Below are positions 9,972 to 23,272 of a DNA stretch of 64,000 nucleotides, piece after piece. Under the pieces are notes generated by a model, which made no database searches, was not told the origin of the DNA, and saw only the letters and a list, made by a program, of their open reading frames with translations. Positions within the stretch are counted from its first letter, which is position 1; every line of letters begins with the position of its first letter. Position numbers and translations under genes: made by a program. The stretch covers positions 124,001 through 188,000 of the forward strand of contig JANATF010000007.1 in NCBI GenBank assembly GCA_029449245.1, read 5' to 3'. This stretch comes from Mortierella alpina (taxonomy: Eukaryota > Mortierellomycota > Mortierellomycetes > Mortierellales > Mortierellaceae).

Positions 9972-12900
9972 ATGGAGCTTGTCTTTGACGTGGACGACTT
10001 TGACGGCCGGTCTTCAACGGACTTCATCTCCACAACCTCCATCCCCGTCCTGCCACCAGATCTCCTGCTCAAATGTCTTCAATACCTGCCCGTCTCCACC
10101 CTGCCCGCCGTCGCCCAGTCCTGTCGTCGTCTCAAGGTCATCTTGTACAGTGATGCACTCTGGGAATCAAAGCTCCTGGCGATGGGCTTCGGCTTTGGGA
10201 CAGGGAACAACAGCAGGGCGACGGACACGGAAGGCTGCCTACTGGATGGTCCGATCGACTCCCTACCACGGTTCCCAGTCCATGGAACCAACATATCCGA
10301 GACGACACGGAAGCGGATCTCGGCAAACACATCCGAGGCGATCAAGGGATCATCCTCGTCGTCAATACCGAGCAACGGCAGGGCCAGTCTCTCAACGCTC
10401 TCTGATGATGGATTGCGGTCCAGTTTGGACTCTGAAAAGGGGACAGTGATAAAACCTCGCTTACACATCCCAGGATTGCCAGGAGACCCATACTCCATGA
10501 TCCAGGGCAGAAGAGTGAATCACGGAGCAAGAGAGCACTTCAGACAGATCTATACCGAACTCTGGCCGTACTATGTCGATTTTCGCCAGGCCAACAAGGA
10601 CAGCAAGGTCATTCAGGAGTTTGGAAAATCCGTCCTGGATGTCGCAAGGATGCTCGCCCGACTCTTGGCTTTCTCCAAGGCGTATCTTGCTGAGGACTCG
10701 GATCAGGTACAGTTGGCAACGACCCTCTTATTCTCAAAAAAGAACTTTTGTATCAAGTGATGATGTTGGACAGCCTATTAACGTTTAAGGCAATGGTGAC
10801 TCTATAGATCAACGAAAACCTACATGGGACATGCGAATATTTCGAGAATCGGTGTCTGCATCTATTTGAAGTCGCATACGATACGCGGGATTTACCAGAG
10901 ATGGCTGTAAGGAGACATGTGGACGCATGGGGAGTTGGAATAGGTTGCAGCAGCAGAAGTTTTCGTCGCGTATCATGGAGCAATTGACATTATTTTTTTT
11001 CCATTCCGCTTCTATTCCCTGTTGCAAAAAAAACCCCTCCACAGAAATTTGCCGGAGTACTCTTGGATCTCAATGGCGCCCAGGCTTGCATCCAAATCTT
11101 TATCCAGAAGAATGGCATATTTTTCGACAACAATTATGAGCCAGGCGAGAATCTCAAGTATGTACCTCTAGCTCTGTCTCTGCAACATATGCACCATGGG
11201 CGTTAAACCTTGAACCATGGTCCATTCTACAGCCCATTCATCACGCTAATTATCGGCTCTCACTCTCAATGTCTTGCTTTGCACGTTGATTGTCGCCCAT
11301 TTTTTCACCCTCCTCACTATAGGCAATATGAGCTTTGGCTATCACAACCCGTGCATGTACGCGAGAACATGGCGTTTCCCGAATTCACGCCACTCAAACT
11401 CTTTATGGAATTCACAGAGATGGGGTTTCAAAAACAAGGAATTATCATCCACGACGTGTTTCCAGAGGAGGCCGATGTGCTGTACAACTTTGCGGAGCGC
11501 GTCTTTGAGGATGTCATATCCGAATATTGCTCTCAGCTCTTTGATCTCTGCAGCATGCGAGACAAGCTGTTGTACTTAAAGTCTGTACCGACAGCATACC
11601 GGTACCTGGAGCACCTGGAACACACGCTTATCAAAATGGAGCCGATCCATTTACCTCACTACCGCATCGAAAAACTTTTGGCAAGGGTCTTTGCGCCCTG
11701 GCTGGAGCAATATCTGAAGCAGGAGCTGGACTGGGTTCAAAAGTCGTGCAAGGATCAGATCGACAAGCACGAACGACAGGTAAAAAAAAGAGGGGAGGGT
11801 GGAACCGGTGGTGTCAATACACATCCGTCTCAGTCCTGCTTTCCATCGTCCACTTTTCATCATGCTAACAGTTGCCTCGGTTTGTTACTCTTCTCCCGTA
11901 GCGTGACGGCAATAACAATAGTGAGGCGAAGCGGATGAATCCAAGGAATAGAGAAGTGTTCAAGAGAAACTTCTTGAAGGGCTTCCGGACCGTGTTGACA
12001 CTCCCCTACAAAATCTCGTCTTCAATTGTCGCCGGCGTCACTTCTTCCACCTCCTCGGCCCCCACGTCTTCTCGACCCACCTCCATCTCGGGACCAACAT
12101 CACCACCCATCCAGCCCTCTTCCTCCTCAACAGCCTCTATATCCAGCTCTGCAACAGCGCCCGCCTCGACCAGTAACACCACGGCTCCTCCCAAGAGCAA
12201 CAATCGGTTTTCGATTCGATCTATAACTTCCCTGACAGGGTCTAGTAACTCTTCTCCAACAACTGCATCAGCACCCGATACACCCACCACAACATCGACA
12301 TCTGTGTTTGTGCCAGATAGAAAGTCCATGTCGCATGCGAGCGACGCGGACAGCATGAGCGTTCGGAGTGCGCCTAGTGGTGGTGTGGTGGACCCCAACC
12401 AGATAATCTCGGCGCAGGAGGTTCAAGAGGAGATGAACTCGCTACTGAGTGTTGAGCTGGCTCTGCACTTGATTCATCTGGACAAGGATGCGCTCCAGCG
12501 CTTGTCAGCATTCGCAGGTCTTGGCGGTGTTCTCGGAGGTCGCGTGTAAGTTTTCTTTGTGATCTCTCTCGGACGACGCTTCTATTGTGTGCGTGCATGT
12601 GAGGGTGCGCTAAAACTCGGCATTTTTTGTGCTAAATATTCCATAGACAAAAGACCATCGAGTCGGTGTTCATTGCACTGCTCCGATCTATGGGTCAACA
12701 GCACATCAAACCAGGATTCACAGCGTAAGGAACATGCCATTTGTTGGAATGGCGCAATGATGAACGTGATGCACTGTACTTGCCGCTCACCCGCCTCTAC
12801 ACCTCTACCTCTCTTGCATTTTTCCGCATTGGCTATCGGACAGTGCGATCCAACAATTGGGTCGATACAAGCCCACGACAACCCATGGCGGAGGAGTGAC

Positions 12901-13791
12901 GCCGCTGATGGATTTCTTTGAACTGGTCCATGTGGCAGATCTGATCTTGCAAATGGTACAGGTCTACTATGCAGAAGAGATGTGCAAACATATCGACAAG
13001 ATGGATTTCTTGAACGAGGCCAACAAGGAAAAGAAGGCGTTTGAGCGCATGATTGATGATGGCGTGGCTGCAGGACTGGACAAGAGTATTGAGGTCTTGA
13101 TAGGACAAGTCCAATTCATCTTGACGACAATGCAGCTTCCTACGGATTATAACCCTGATGAGAACACTGATATCGAACTACAGGCCACACAGGTAAAGCA
13201 CTCTGCAAAGATAGGCAAACAATGCAAAAAAAAAAAAAAAAAAAAAAAAGGGCGATCAACGTCGAGCTTTAATTGTTTCTCACACGCGTCTTTTTCTTTT
13301 TTCTCTTCTCGTTCCTGACCTGACTTTGACCCTGTCCCTGCACGAACAAAAAACAGGCATGTAGAGAGGCCGTGACATGCTTGACGACCCACACAAAGAT
13401 GTTGATTGGATGCACTGATAAACACACGCTCGATGTGTTCTTCCAAGAAGTCGGGCTACGGCTCTTCAACTGCCTCACAAAGCACCTTCGGTCCAACATT
13501 GTGTCGTCCCAGGGCGGGTTCGTGTTGATCTGCGACCTCAACCACTACTACAACTTTATCGCAGGCCTCAAACAGCCAACGCTGACGCCTAATTTCTTGG
13601 CACTCAAGGAACTGGGCAATCTGTTTATTATCCAGTCACCTTCAGATCTGAAGCAGTTGATCCACGACATGGAGCGGTTCGGAGGCATCTTGCGAGTCGA
13701 GGACGTGTTTGAGTTTGCAGAGATGAGATCGGATTGGAAGAGTATCCAGCGGATTGTCGAGCGTGATCGTCTCGACTGTGTTGTCATGTAA
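9972..13791 (+). CDS. RCY1: F-box / Sec10-like recyclin-1
   Basis: Eight exons: 9972-10706, 10808-10906, 11045-11157, 11323-11779, 11902-12545, 12647-12724, 12844-13192 and 13357-13791. All have GT-AG borders and the phase closes to 969 aa. An F-box lies at about residues 20-70 (LPPDLLLKCLQYLPVSTL). The rest is the helical Sec10/exocyst-like region, e.g. DIELQATQ and the C-terminal FEFAEMRSDWKSIQRIVER. A Ser/Thr-rich low-complexity insert lies in exon 5. Recyclin-1 acts with Skp1 at sites of polarised growth in endocytic recycling of membrane proteins such as SNAREs. The last intron contains a 24-nt A run. The gene is convergent with the H-protein gene, with 173 bp between stop codons. Confidence 0.9.
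13226..13249 (+). repeat. Poly-A tract inside the last recyclin-1 intron
   Basis: An uninterrupted run of 24 A lies in the intron 13193-13356. It is a homopolymer that may be length-variable or prone to sequencing error; it does not affect the coding frame. Confidence 0.85.
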
Positions 13792-13964
13792 CATATATAT
13801 GTTTTTCTTAACAAACAATTAACAGAAGCAAGTAGAAGACAAAAAAAAACACAGTACAGCATTGAACTTGAAGAGAATGATTGATGTCTTTAATATTGGG
13901 TCGAGAAAAAACTAAAAGAGACGAAGAAGGGTCACGGAGGGGTGGGAAAATTCGTAGGTTTGCT

Positions 13965-15082
13965 TTAATGAGACTCCTCGCAGAACTTGGTATAGGCTTC
14001 CTCGGAAAGAAGGTCCTTGACCTCGTCCTCGTTCGAGAGCTGAATCTTGCAGAGCCAGCCTACACAGTTTGAAAAAAAGAAAAGATAATAAAGAGAAGCA
14101 AAGGCCGTGTGTGAGTGTGTGATCAACAAACGAAGGCGGGGACAACCTGTCTTTCTGAGGTTCGCCAATTTACCATCGGTCTCGCAGGCGGTGTTCAACA
14201 GACCAGGCTCGTCGCTCAAAATTTCGTTGACCTGAACGACCTTTCCGGACAAGGGAGCGTAAATGTCCGAAGCAGCCTTGACGGACTCGACGGATCCGAT
14301 GGTTTCTATCATTTGAGACGAAGAACAAAAACGTGAGATGAGTAAATGCCATAGTTGCTCTTCTTTACATTGTAGCTGAAACGCGCCAGTCGCCTCTGGG
14401 AACAGACAGAACAACATACCACCCTTCTCAATGTCCTTGAGCTCAGCAGCCTCGACGAAAACAATCTCTCCGAGAGCAGCCTGGGCGTGGTCGGTGATAC
14501 CGACGGTGGCAACGCCGTTCTCAATATCGACCCACTCGTGCTCCTGGGTAAATCTCTTGGCTAGAAAGATATCATAAAACGGCAATTGAGGTTAGAAAAC
14601 ACGAACAAAAAAGCACTCTCTATGATGGAACGCCAGAAACTTTAGTTTTTTTTTGCTGTGCTGCGATCCATGGTGATCCCGATCGAGCGTTATTATCAGG
14701 TACATTGAAAAGTATAGTAACGGAAAGAATGATAAAAAAAAGAAGGACGGGCGATAGTAGACCATCCAAATGTGGTGATCCCGGATATGGTCCTGCTGTT
14801 TTCCTTCCATACGAAATAGTCTGGTTCCCAATGCTAAAGTGCGCGCCAGCCAGCGGATCCTTTTGGTTTCCATTGCGCCTACTTTCACAATCCTCTTTGC
14901 TGTCGCACTCGGAAAGGAAACCCAGGTCAGCAGAGACTGATCGGGTGATCAGAATGAGAATGAGCAACACAACACGTACTGCCATAGAAACGGGCAAAGG
15001 ATGAGGCGGGTGCGGCGACGCGGGCCATGGCCTGGTGGCGCATGGTGGGGAAGAGTCTTGCGGAGAAGGCGGAGAGAGACAT
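13965..15082 (-). CDS. GCSH: Glycine cleavage system H protein, mitochondrial
   Basis: Four exons: 15082-14980, 14560-14420, 14305-14174 and 14059-13965, giving 156 aa. Exon 1 (MSLSAFSARLFPTMRHQAMA...) is Arg/Ser/Ala-rich with no acidic residues, typical of a mitochondrial presequence. The mature part starts KRFTQEHEWVD. It contains VGITDHAQAALGEIVFVE and GSVESVKAASDIYAPLSG, in which the Lys of ESVKAASD is the lipoylation site. The C-terminal GWLCKIQLSNEDEVKDLL is typical of the family. H protein shuttles the aminomethyl group between the P, T and L proteins of glycine decarboxylase in the matrix. Intron 1 (419 nt) is the largest and contains an open frame of its own (see findings). A GA-rich block (C/T-rich on the gene's strand) upstream at 15085-15280 is the likely leader. 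Confidence 0.93.
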
Positions 15083-15289
15083 GATGCTGTAGAAGAGCGG
15101 TTGCGCTGGGCGTGGACGAGGAAGAGTGGAGAGTGGTGGGGTGGGATAGGGTCAAAGGAGCAAAGGGAAGAGGAAGAGAAGAGCAGGAAGGAGAGAGAGG
15201 GGAAACCACCAAGGAAAAGGGAGACGGAAAATAAGATTTTTTTGCAACCTGGCACGGTGGAGCAAAAAAAAAAAATCACATCCATCCTC

Positions 15290-15702
15290 CTCCAGTAATT
15301 GCCATGGGCTAGTCACACAGGCACACTGCCAGATCTCCCACTCCAGGCCACGGTACAGTGCACGACTCTGCCGTCGCCAGGTCCCACTGCCCGCTGTTTT
15401 TTTTAAACTCCACCGCGCGCTGTCACGGTGGACGAATTACAGTACCGGTCTGTGAGCATATCCACACAATAAACCAAAAGTGCGGCTGCTCGGAGAGATC
15501 CGTGCAGACGCACGACTCCACACGTATTCATACAGCCACGCTGCACTACAAGTAATATGCTAATATGCCAGTTACAACAACCTCAGAGCGTGCTCCGCTG
15601 GAACAGCCCTTGCATCTCTTTGGGGTATATTGGCCACTGTCACACCTATCACTGTTACCACTACTATTTCCCTCCCATGAACTCGCACCGCACTCCGCCT
15701 CC
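15290..15702. other. Intergenic between two minus-strand genes
   Basis: This is the upstream region of the H-protein gene and the 3' flank of the DYRK gene. It is rich in CAC/CCAC motifs. No coding or RNA signal is seen. Confidence 0.4.
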
Positions 15703-18700
15703 TCAGTACTCGGCTCTACCTATGCTCGAAGACGATACATACATGCTGGTCGCGTTCTTCCGCGACCCGTGCTGATACGATGATGGTCCAAGATCCCCAA
15801 CAGTCAACCTCCTCGACGCTGCCGCAGACAACGAGGACGACTGTGTGGATCCCGAATTGGTATACGCGCCATTGGTGTATCCTGGCTGCTGCTGTTGGTA
15901 AGAGTACTGCTGCTGCTGCTGCTGCTGTTGTTGTTGTTGCGGCTGCTGATGCTGTTGGTGCTGAGGGAGCTGGTACTGTTGCTGTTGACCGCCATAAATC
16001 TTGGCAATCTGACTTGTCCCACCGTAGCTGCTGCCACCAAAGCTCTGGTTGGCTCCTCCGTAGTGCGACAATGAGGCCGTGCTATTACCATTGGCGGCTA
16101 CTCTACTCGACTTGCTGCTGGACGACTGGCTACTATTCAGTGCCATTCGCTCATCGATGTCGCTCTTTGATTTCCTGGATGAGTGACCAGAGAATCTATA
16201 TCAATCCAATCATAAGCATACCAGGGTTAGCAGCTGACCTTACAAAGCGAGGAGAATATAGATGAACTCTTAAGACTTACAGAGAACTCTTGCGTCGCGA
16301 TCCAGAGCTGGTGTCGGATGGGGATGGGCTGTACACAGGCTTGGCGGGCGCTTTCACGTCCGAGATCCACTCATGCTGCAATCCCTCCCATGGCTTCATC
16401 CGCTTCTCTGGGTCCCAGATCAGACATTTGGAGATAAAGTCCAGAAACAGCACATCGTTGCACTTCAGCGCATGGCTCAGATTCTTGGAGCTCGGCTTCC
16501 GTCTCTTGCCCTTTGAGTTGACAACGAGCTTTGGATTGCCATTAGAATCTTGTAAATCGCAGGTAGATACAAGAAAATTGAATTGAAAAGGTTAGACGGC
16601 CTGGAAATAAAAAACATGCAGTCAAACCAGATATTTCTTTCTCTCTCTCCTGCAAAACTAACCGAAAAACAGTTTCTTGCGAGTGCTCTTCTCGATCAGA
16701 TACCGATCCGGTACACCCTGGATCTCCATGATACATGTCAGTTGCTCCTGTTCATTTTCGCCAGGAAAGAGTGGGTATCCCGTATACAGCTCCGCCAGGA
16801 TACATCCCAGGGACCACATGTCGATGGCCATGTTGTAGGACATTCCCAAAATCACTTCCGGTGAGCGATAGAACCGCGACTGGATATAAGTGTAGACCTT
16901 CTCGTTCTCAAGGCAGCTGCTTCCGAAATCAATGACCTTGATACTGGACTTTGTTGGATGCTTCAGCAGTACGTTCTATTGAGGCAAGCACGCACGGGTT
17001 GTTTGTCGATGCGTTAGTAGTTTTCAGGGTATCTGCACCATCGAGTACCCACCAACGACCAACAGACGCAAGTATTTTCAAAAAATAAATAAATACCTCT
17101 GGCTTGAGGTCACAATGCACAACATTGTGTCGACTAAGCAGCTCGAGCGTCTGAAGTAATTGCGTGCAAAACCTTTTGATGAGGCCCAAACTGAATCCTT
17201 GAAACGAATTGCTCTTGATAAACTCGTACAAATTGATCGAGAGCAGCTCCGACGCGATACACAGATGGTTGCGAAAGTAAAAGTTGTCTGTCATGCGGAT
17301 CAAATTGTGCTTGTCCTCCGGATCCTGCGAGATTTCACAGAAAAAGGCGCTACTGGTCAGTCAACCCGTTTCTCTCTTCACCATATACACCTTCCTTGAT
17401 CCCGATCTTTGCTTGAACATTGCTTTTTGTCCTTACCCATTTGTTCAAGTTGTTGAGGATCTTGACCTCAACCACAGCCTGACAATGAAAACGCTTCTTG
17501 TTCCGAATAATCTTGATAGCAACATATTCTCCCGTTTTGTGGTCATAACATTTGGCCACCTGTCCAAACGAGCCCTTGCCAAGCATATCCAGAATTTCGT
17601 ACCGGAACATGATGTGGTCATGGTTGACAATCAAATAATCCCCACGCTCATCATCGAAACCTATCATAAAAGAAAACAAAAAAAAATGAGTTGCCCGTTG
17701 CCTCACAATGCCCGGAAAAATCCTCGATCGAAAGTGCCGCAGTGTCATACCAAAATTGCTGTTGCTAGCCTCCATGTTCGCGGGCTTCTTGTGTCGACAG
17801 TTCTGACCAGCATAGTACACTTGCGGGTACTCTCCAATCTCGGCTCTCTCATAAAGACTCAGGTACTGCCCATACAGCTTCAAGGCAGCATACGGTGATA
17901 GCGGCGGGAATGGGCTGACACTCGACGTGCCCATGGGTGACTTGGGCTCTGCAAGCTGTGGCGCTGAGGACGACGATGGTGGCCCTTGACCGTAGAGTGG
18001 TGTGGGCTGGTTGGAGGCATAAATGTTGATTGGATTCGACATAGTGGCTGGATTCTTAGACTGAGATCTAGAAGGCGACGATCGCAACTCCTTGACCGCG
18101 GTCGGTGTTCGAAGCCCACTCGTTGATGACTTTTTCGATTCTGATTGTCCTAAAAGCTGACCACTGGAGGGTTGTCTCGCAGAGCTGGACCCGCTGGTAA
18201 ACTTTGAAAATGCAGACTGCTTCGGTGTTGTTGGCTCGCTCACGGGAACGTGCGATGCATCTCCCGCAACGTTTACCGGTTCAATGGCTGCTGATCGTCG
18301 GCGACTCAATCCACTCAAGATACCGCTCGAAAGGCTCCTATTCGCTTTGACCTTGGGAGCTGCGCTACTCGACGATCCAGCCGCCATGCTCGTATCAGGC
18401 CCGCCTGAAGAAGTATAAGCCGCGTGTGAAAGGGCAGAGTTGGTCGCCCTGGACGATGAAATCTCGGAGGCGCCGCCACCGCCTCGAATCGTCTTTACAT
18501 CCTGATTTGTCAAAGCCGGTTGGTTCACGGACAATAGCCGAGAATTCGACTTTGAGCTGGCGTCTTTTGAACCGGAAGAGTTGCCTCGCGAGGGACTAGG
18601 TATCTTGGATCCTGGAAGTCTGGAAGCCATGGATGGCGGGACGTTACTCGTCCTTGAAGTGGTCGACATGAACATTGGCGGAAGCATCGTTGGTGCTTGC

Positions 18701-21700
18701 TTCGCTTTAGGAGGATCCATAGCAGAGAGCGTCTTTTGAATGACAAGAAAGATAAATAGTTAGCGCCTCTGCAAATCCCAAAAACCGCACCTGTAAACAA
18801 CATGATCAGATCGGTAGCAGTGAATTCATACCTTTCCACGCTTCCGACTTGGACCTTGAGAACTGCTGGAGAACATTGAATATCTCTCCTTGGATCCGGA
18901 AATAGCTACGCCCACGTCCTTCATCCTGTACGCATTGGAGTCCGTGACATAGCCAGACGCATGAGAACGAGTGGGTGTGTTCGGTACATCAAACACAATA
19001 CTCCTGCGCTGGACGCTTCCCAAACTGCCTGATGTTGACTGCCTCACATGCGTACCGGCCGATGGAATGTCCGCTGGTAAAGGTTGAACGACTGAGCCCG
19101 GCTCCCTGAACTCCAGTCCACTCAAATGCTTGGTGATATCTGCTACTGGGACTGGGACCGCCTCGCCAGCCCGAGGCTGTGGTGTGCCTGTTTGACTAAA
19201 AGGAGAGTCTGATGACTGAGAATGGTGGGTGTCGGACCGCTGAGCAAAGCTGGTCATAGGATCGTCGACCATCATGATGGATTTTCGAAGGATGGGTTGG
19301 ATCTCGCCAGAATACTGCTGAGGCACTTGAGGTTGTTGAGGAGTTCGCGACGACGGCTGCGTGCTCTGTCCGTTATTTCCTGCGGATGTTCTAGATCTAG
19401 AGCGCGGTGGTGGCGTGGGCCGAGTTCTTTGCTCAGCTGTGGGTGTGGACGGAATGCTGCTCCGAGACTTTGTCCTGGCGTACGGAATGCCGGTGGGTAG
19501 ATGAGGCGAAGCAGCTCTTGAATGCGTTTTGGACGGCTGCCGGGGCTCGTCTTGGTAACCAGAGTAATTGCTAATGTTCCCAGCGCTCTTATTGCTATTC
19601 TCAAGAGCAGCGTAAAAACTTTCCCGCTTATGTTTCTCCCGGGTACTATGGTCCCGCTGCTGCATCTGCAGGAGGTACTGCTCCTGCTCTCGCCAAGAAT
19701 CCCGCCAAGCCTCAGTTTGGGAGTCGTTTTGCTGCTGGGAATCCATCATTCCTTGCCGAGAGTCATTTTCCATTGATTCGCGGGAGCGCATAGGATGATC
19801 TCTTGTGGAGCCTTGGGAGGGCGAGACAAGTGAGTTGTTGAGATCTGACGAGCTCCCGTTGTTGCTGTGAGTCTGCACAGTCCGCGCTTGGAGAGTGCCA
19901 AAAGATTCCGATCGCCTATACAAGTCCCGGGGCTGGACAATTGGCATCTCTGACGAACTGGGCTTACGGGTTGAGAGCATACCCATATAGCTGAGGTTGT
20001 GCTTGGATGGCGACCCATAGGGTGATGTCATTGGCGAGCCTGCATGCGAGCCCGTCTGCGAAGAGGGCATAGGCGAGAGATCCGAAGGCACCAGGAGGGG
20101 TATAGGAACCGAGGAAAATGACTTTTTCCGGTAGTGGCTCGAGACAGTGGGTGACGACGGCAGCGCTGGTACAATTTTTTGAGATAGCAGCACTGAACTG
20201 CTCCTTCCCGAACTCTGTGGGCTTGTCAAGGCGGTCATGGGTGATCCGTTGGAGGTGTTGGTGGTTGAGGGTGTCACTGGTGGGTTAGGTGACATGGGTA
20301 TATCCAGTCTAGCACATCACAGGAAGTGTGAACATGTTAGTGGTTGTTGCCCATGGTTGAAAATGTGACCCAAGGTTCAGCTATGTTGTGGTTTTCCTGC
20401 TATGTTGTTAAAGCAGGTACAAATGAGAGTGCACCATGTCTTTTGTCTACTGTGGTCTACTGTGGCCGATTCAAATCGACACCATCCCGGCGAAAGAGCA
20501 CGAGTCGCTCAAGCAGCTCGCGAGAGGAGGGATATTATCAGGTCGCACAAGAAGCGCTTATGCCTCCATTTCAACGTGTGCACATGAGCATGACAAGCAT
20601 AATTGGCTAAACAGCAGCGCATTGCGCCCAGCGGGGCTTGTTTAACTCACCCAATGTTCTGGTTCTGGCCTCGAGGTTGGGATGGAACGGCGCCCTGCAC
20701 CGTTGTTTTGTATTCCTGTTGCGCTAACTGCTGCTGATAATATTGCTGTTGCTGCTGAAAAGGTTCCTGGTGGTGGTGGTGCTGATGATGGTATAGTTGC
20801 TCTTCGTGCGAATACGCCCGCTGTCGCTGTTGGAACTGTAGCTCATGTAAGCTCTGTCGGGACGAAAGCTGCTTCTTTTGCGCCTGTTGGTGGGGCTGCT
20901 GTTGTTGTTGCTGGTACTGCTGCTCCTCGTTCATCCAGGAATTTGGTACCTGGGGGATGATGGCGCCAATGGACTGCCGGGATTTGGCAGGCACAGGCTG
21001 CCGGGTGCCGTCGATATATTCTATACACATGTTGCAACAAGACACGAATAGCGTTAATTGCCGTAGTTGCCACCGTGGACGACGTCTGTGTGTTTAATAT
21101 CTCCGACAAGACGAAATATAGCCCAGACGCATAGCCTGCAGGTGGGAAAGCAATTGATTACGATTCATTCAGCTGGCGAGAGTGTGGTCATGCGAGGATG
21201 GGTTTCCCTGGGATGGCAGCCTGCGCGATGAGCTGCGTGCCAATCGAATGGATTGAATCACAATGGGGAAGGAAGAGAAGGGTGTCGTGTGTGCGGGAAG
21301 CGAGGGGCAGACGAGAAGGCGGGTGCAGAAGCAGAGGGAGAGGTGTGTAAAAAAAGCAACGCAAGTTGGGTCAACCGCAAAGCGAAGCGAGTAAAAACAC
21401 AAAAAAAAAAAGGGATCGTGCCTCCATACAGCAGCTGTATCCCTGCCATTCTTTCGCTTCATCCCACATGCTCCCCTCTGCCCCTCTCTTCCTCCTCTCT
21501 CAGCTTCGTCAGCCCCCCCGTTCATTCCGTCTTGAGCATGCCTCCTTGCTTCTGCCCGAACCCGACCACGACTCGCTGGGCTAATTTTTTTTTTAGCCTT
21601 TAACCCCCCAAACCGCAACTTTACGATCTCAACTCTCGCCCCTTTCTGCAGTTCTTTTTTCTTTTTTTTTTCCCGCCCTATTTGTGGGCTTGCTCGGATA

Positions 21701-22753
21701 TTGAAGTCCAGCAGATCATAACACAGACGGTTCCCCCGATGCCGAAACGTCCAAGGCGTAAACGCGCGCAATAAAGAATGAAATTCAACAGCGCCTCGTT
21801 GGACAACGAGCTGCACACCCGCCCGTACCTGAGCATCGCACTGTAAACCGTTTGTTACACCTCGTGAAAAACATGCCCCTCCTCTCCCCTCCCCGCTCGA
21901 GCCTTCCCGAGCAACGAACCAGTTAGACAAGACACTTACGCGGGTAGACTTGCTCTCCTCCCACCACAAAGTCGTGCGCCGCCAGGCTCTTGGGCCGCTT
22001 GCTTCGAGGAGTGACAGTCAGGACAGGTGCAGCAGGGAGATCCTGGTAGTACTGGGACACTGGCTGCGTCCCGCGCTGCACATCAGATGTGGCAAAGTAG
22101 TATTGTTGATGTTGACTTGGGTGGTGATGATGATGCTGTTGTTGTTGCTGTTGATGCTGTTGTTCGTGCTGCTGTTGTAACTGCTGTTGCGGCTCCTGCT
22201 GCACAAAACTCATATCTCCTGCATCGCCACCTTTGTCGCCATTGTTGTAGCTGTAGATCTCCTGGTTCGGTAAATGTGCGGTGGTATAATACGGCTGCGG
22301 CGAGAGCTGCTGCTGGGAGGACACAAATTTATTCGTACTGTAGACGTCGGGTGCAGTCATGATAGGCGGCTGCGAAAACTGGTCGAATTCCCCATTAGAA
22401 ACTTTACGCAAAGGCGCGGGTTTCTGCCTTGCAGATTGAAGGCTCTGGGATGAAGAGGTAGTGTCCAGATCCATGTAAGCCGTGTTATCGTGATAATGCT
22501 GCTGTGATGACGGCTGTAGTCTGTGCTGGTGTTGCTGTTGCTGCTGGTGTTGCTGGTGCTGTGGATATGGATCTTCATAGTGCGGGCCAGCGTAGTGCTG
22601 CTGATACAAATGCTGCTGCGAAGGGTAAGACGGGACGGGGGGCGGAGTCTTTGGCGTCAGGTAGGATGATTTTCTCCTCGAGGACGCTTCTGGCGCGGAG
22701 GTTGAAGCTGTCGCAGCAAAGGAGCCGTGCTGGTACTGGTACTCGTACTCCAT
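15703..22753 (-). CDS. Class II DYRK protein kinase (Pom1/DYRK2-like)
   Basis: Nine exons: 22753-21940, 21020-20651, 20308-18832, 18732-17751, 17660-17437, 17324-17097, 16975-16663, 16548-16281 and 16195-15703; all phases close to 1722 aa. The first roughly 1150 residues are Gln-, His- and Ser-rich and look disordered. A class II DYRK N-terminal box ([18 protein letters not shown], about residue 1165) precedes [19 protein letters not shown] and the kinase domain: glycine loop [18 protein letters not shown], catalytic loop HCDLKPEN (split by the exon 6/7 border), DFGSSC, and the activation loop [14 protein letters not shown] with the autophosphorylated YxY. The DYRK-2/Pom1 class is known for control of polarity, cell size and stress responses. 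The tail has a polyglutamine run. Exact orthology to Pom1 is not claimed. Confidence 0.92.
15901..15957 (-). repeat. CAG/CAA (polyglutamine) repeat in the last DYRK exon
   Basis: CTG/TTG triplets on the plus strand encode about a dozen consecutive Gln with more interspersed. It is a trinucleotide repeat inside coding sequence and likely polymorphic in length. Confidence 0.8.
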
Positions 22754-23241
22754 GGCTGCTGACTAGGGGCCTCAGAGTGGAATGGCTGCGATGGAGATCA
22801 GGGCGCGAAGAAGGAGCGATGGTGGTGATGCGAAGAATGGAGCGAGGTGGGGCAGCGAGTAAAACAGTGTAGCGTCGCGGAGGATTAGAGCCAGACAATA
22901 CAAGGCCAGGGTGGCGGGAAGGGAAGGCGGAAGGGAAGAGACCAAAGGGAAGAAGTGGGACAGACCCAAAAAGGCTTGGAGCGATGCGAAATGGACAAGG
23001 GATCAATCAGCAATGTGCCTGCAAGTGTGTGAATGGGACGAATGCAACCGACTCATCAGGGGAGAGAGAAAACGAGAGGAGGAGCGAGAGTGAGTGAAGA
23101 GGGAGAGCGCGCGCGTGTATGTGTGTGTACTTGTACAGGGAGGGAAAAGGTGTTAGAAAGAAAGAGAGACGAGGGACACGAGGAGACAGACAGGGACAGG
23201 AACGGGAACAATGACCAGCACGAAGAAGAAACCGGAGAACC

Positions 23242-23272
<31 letters not shown>

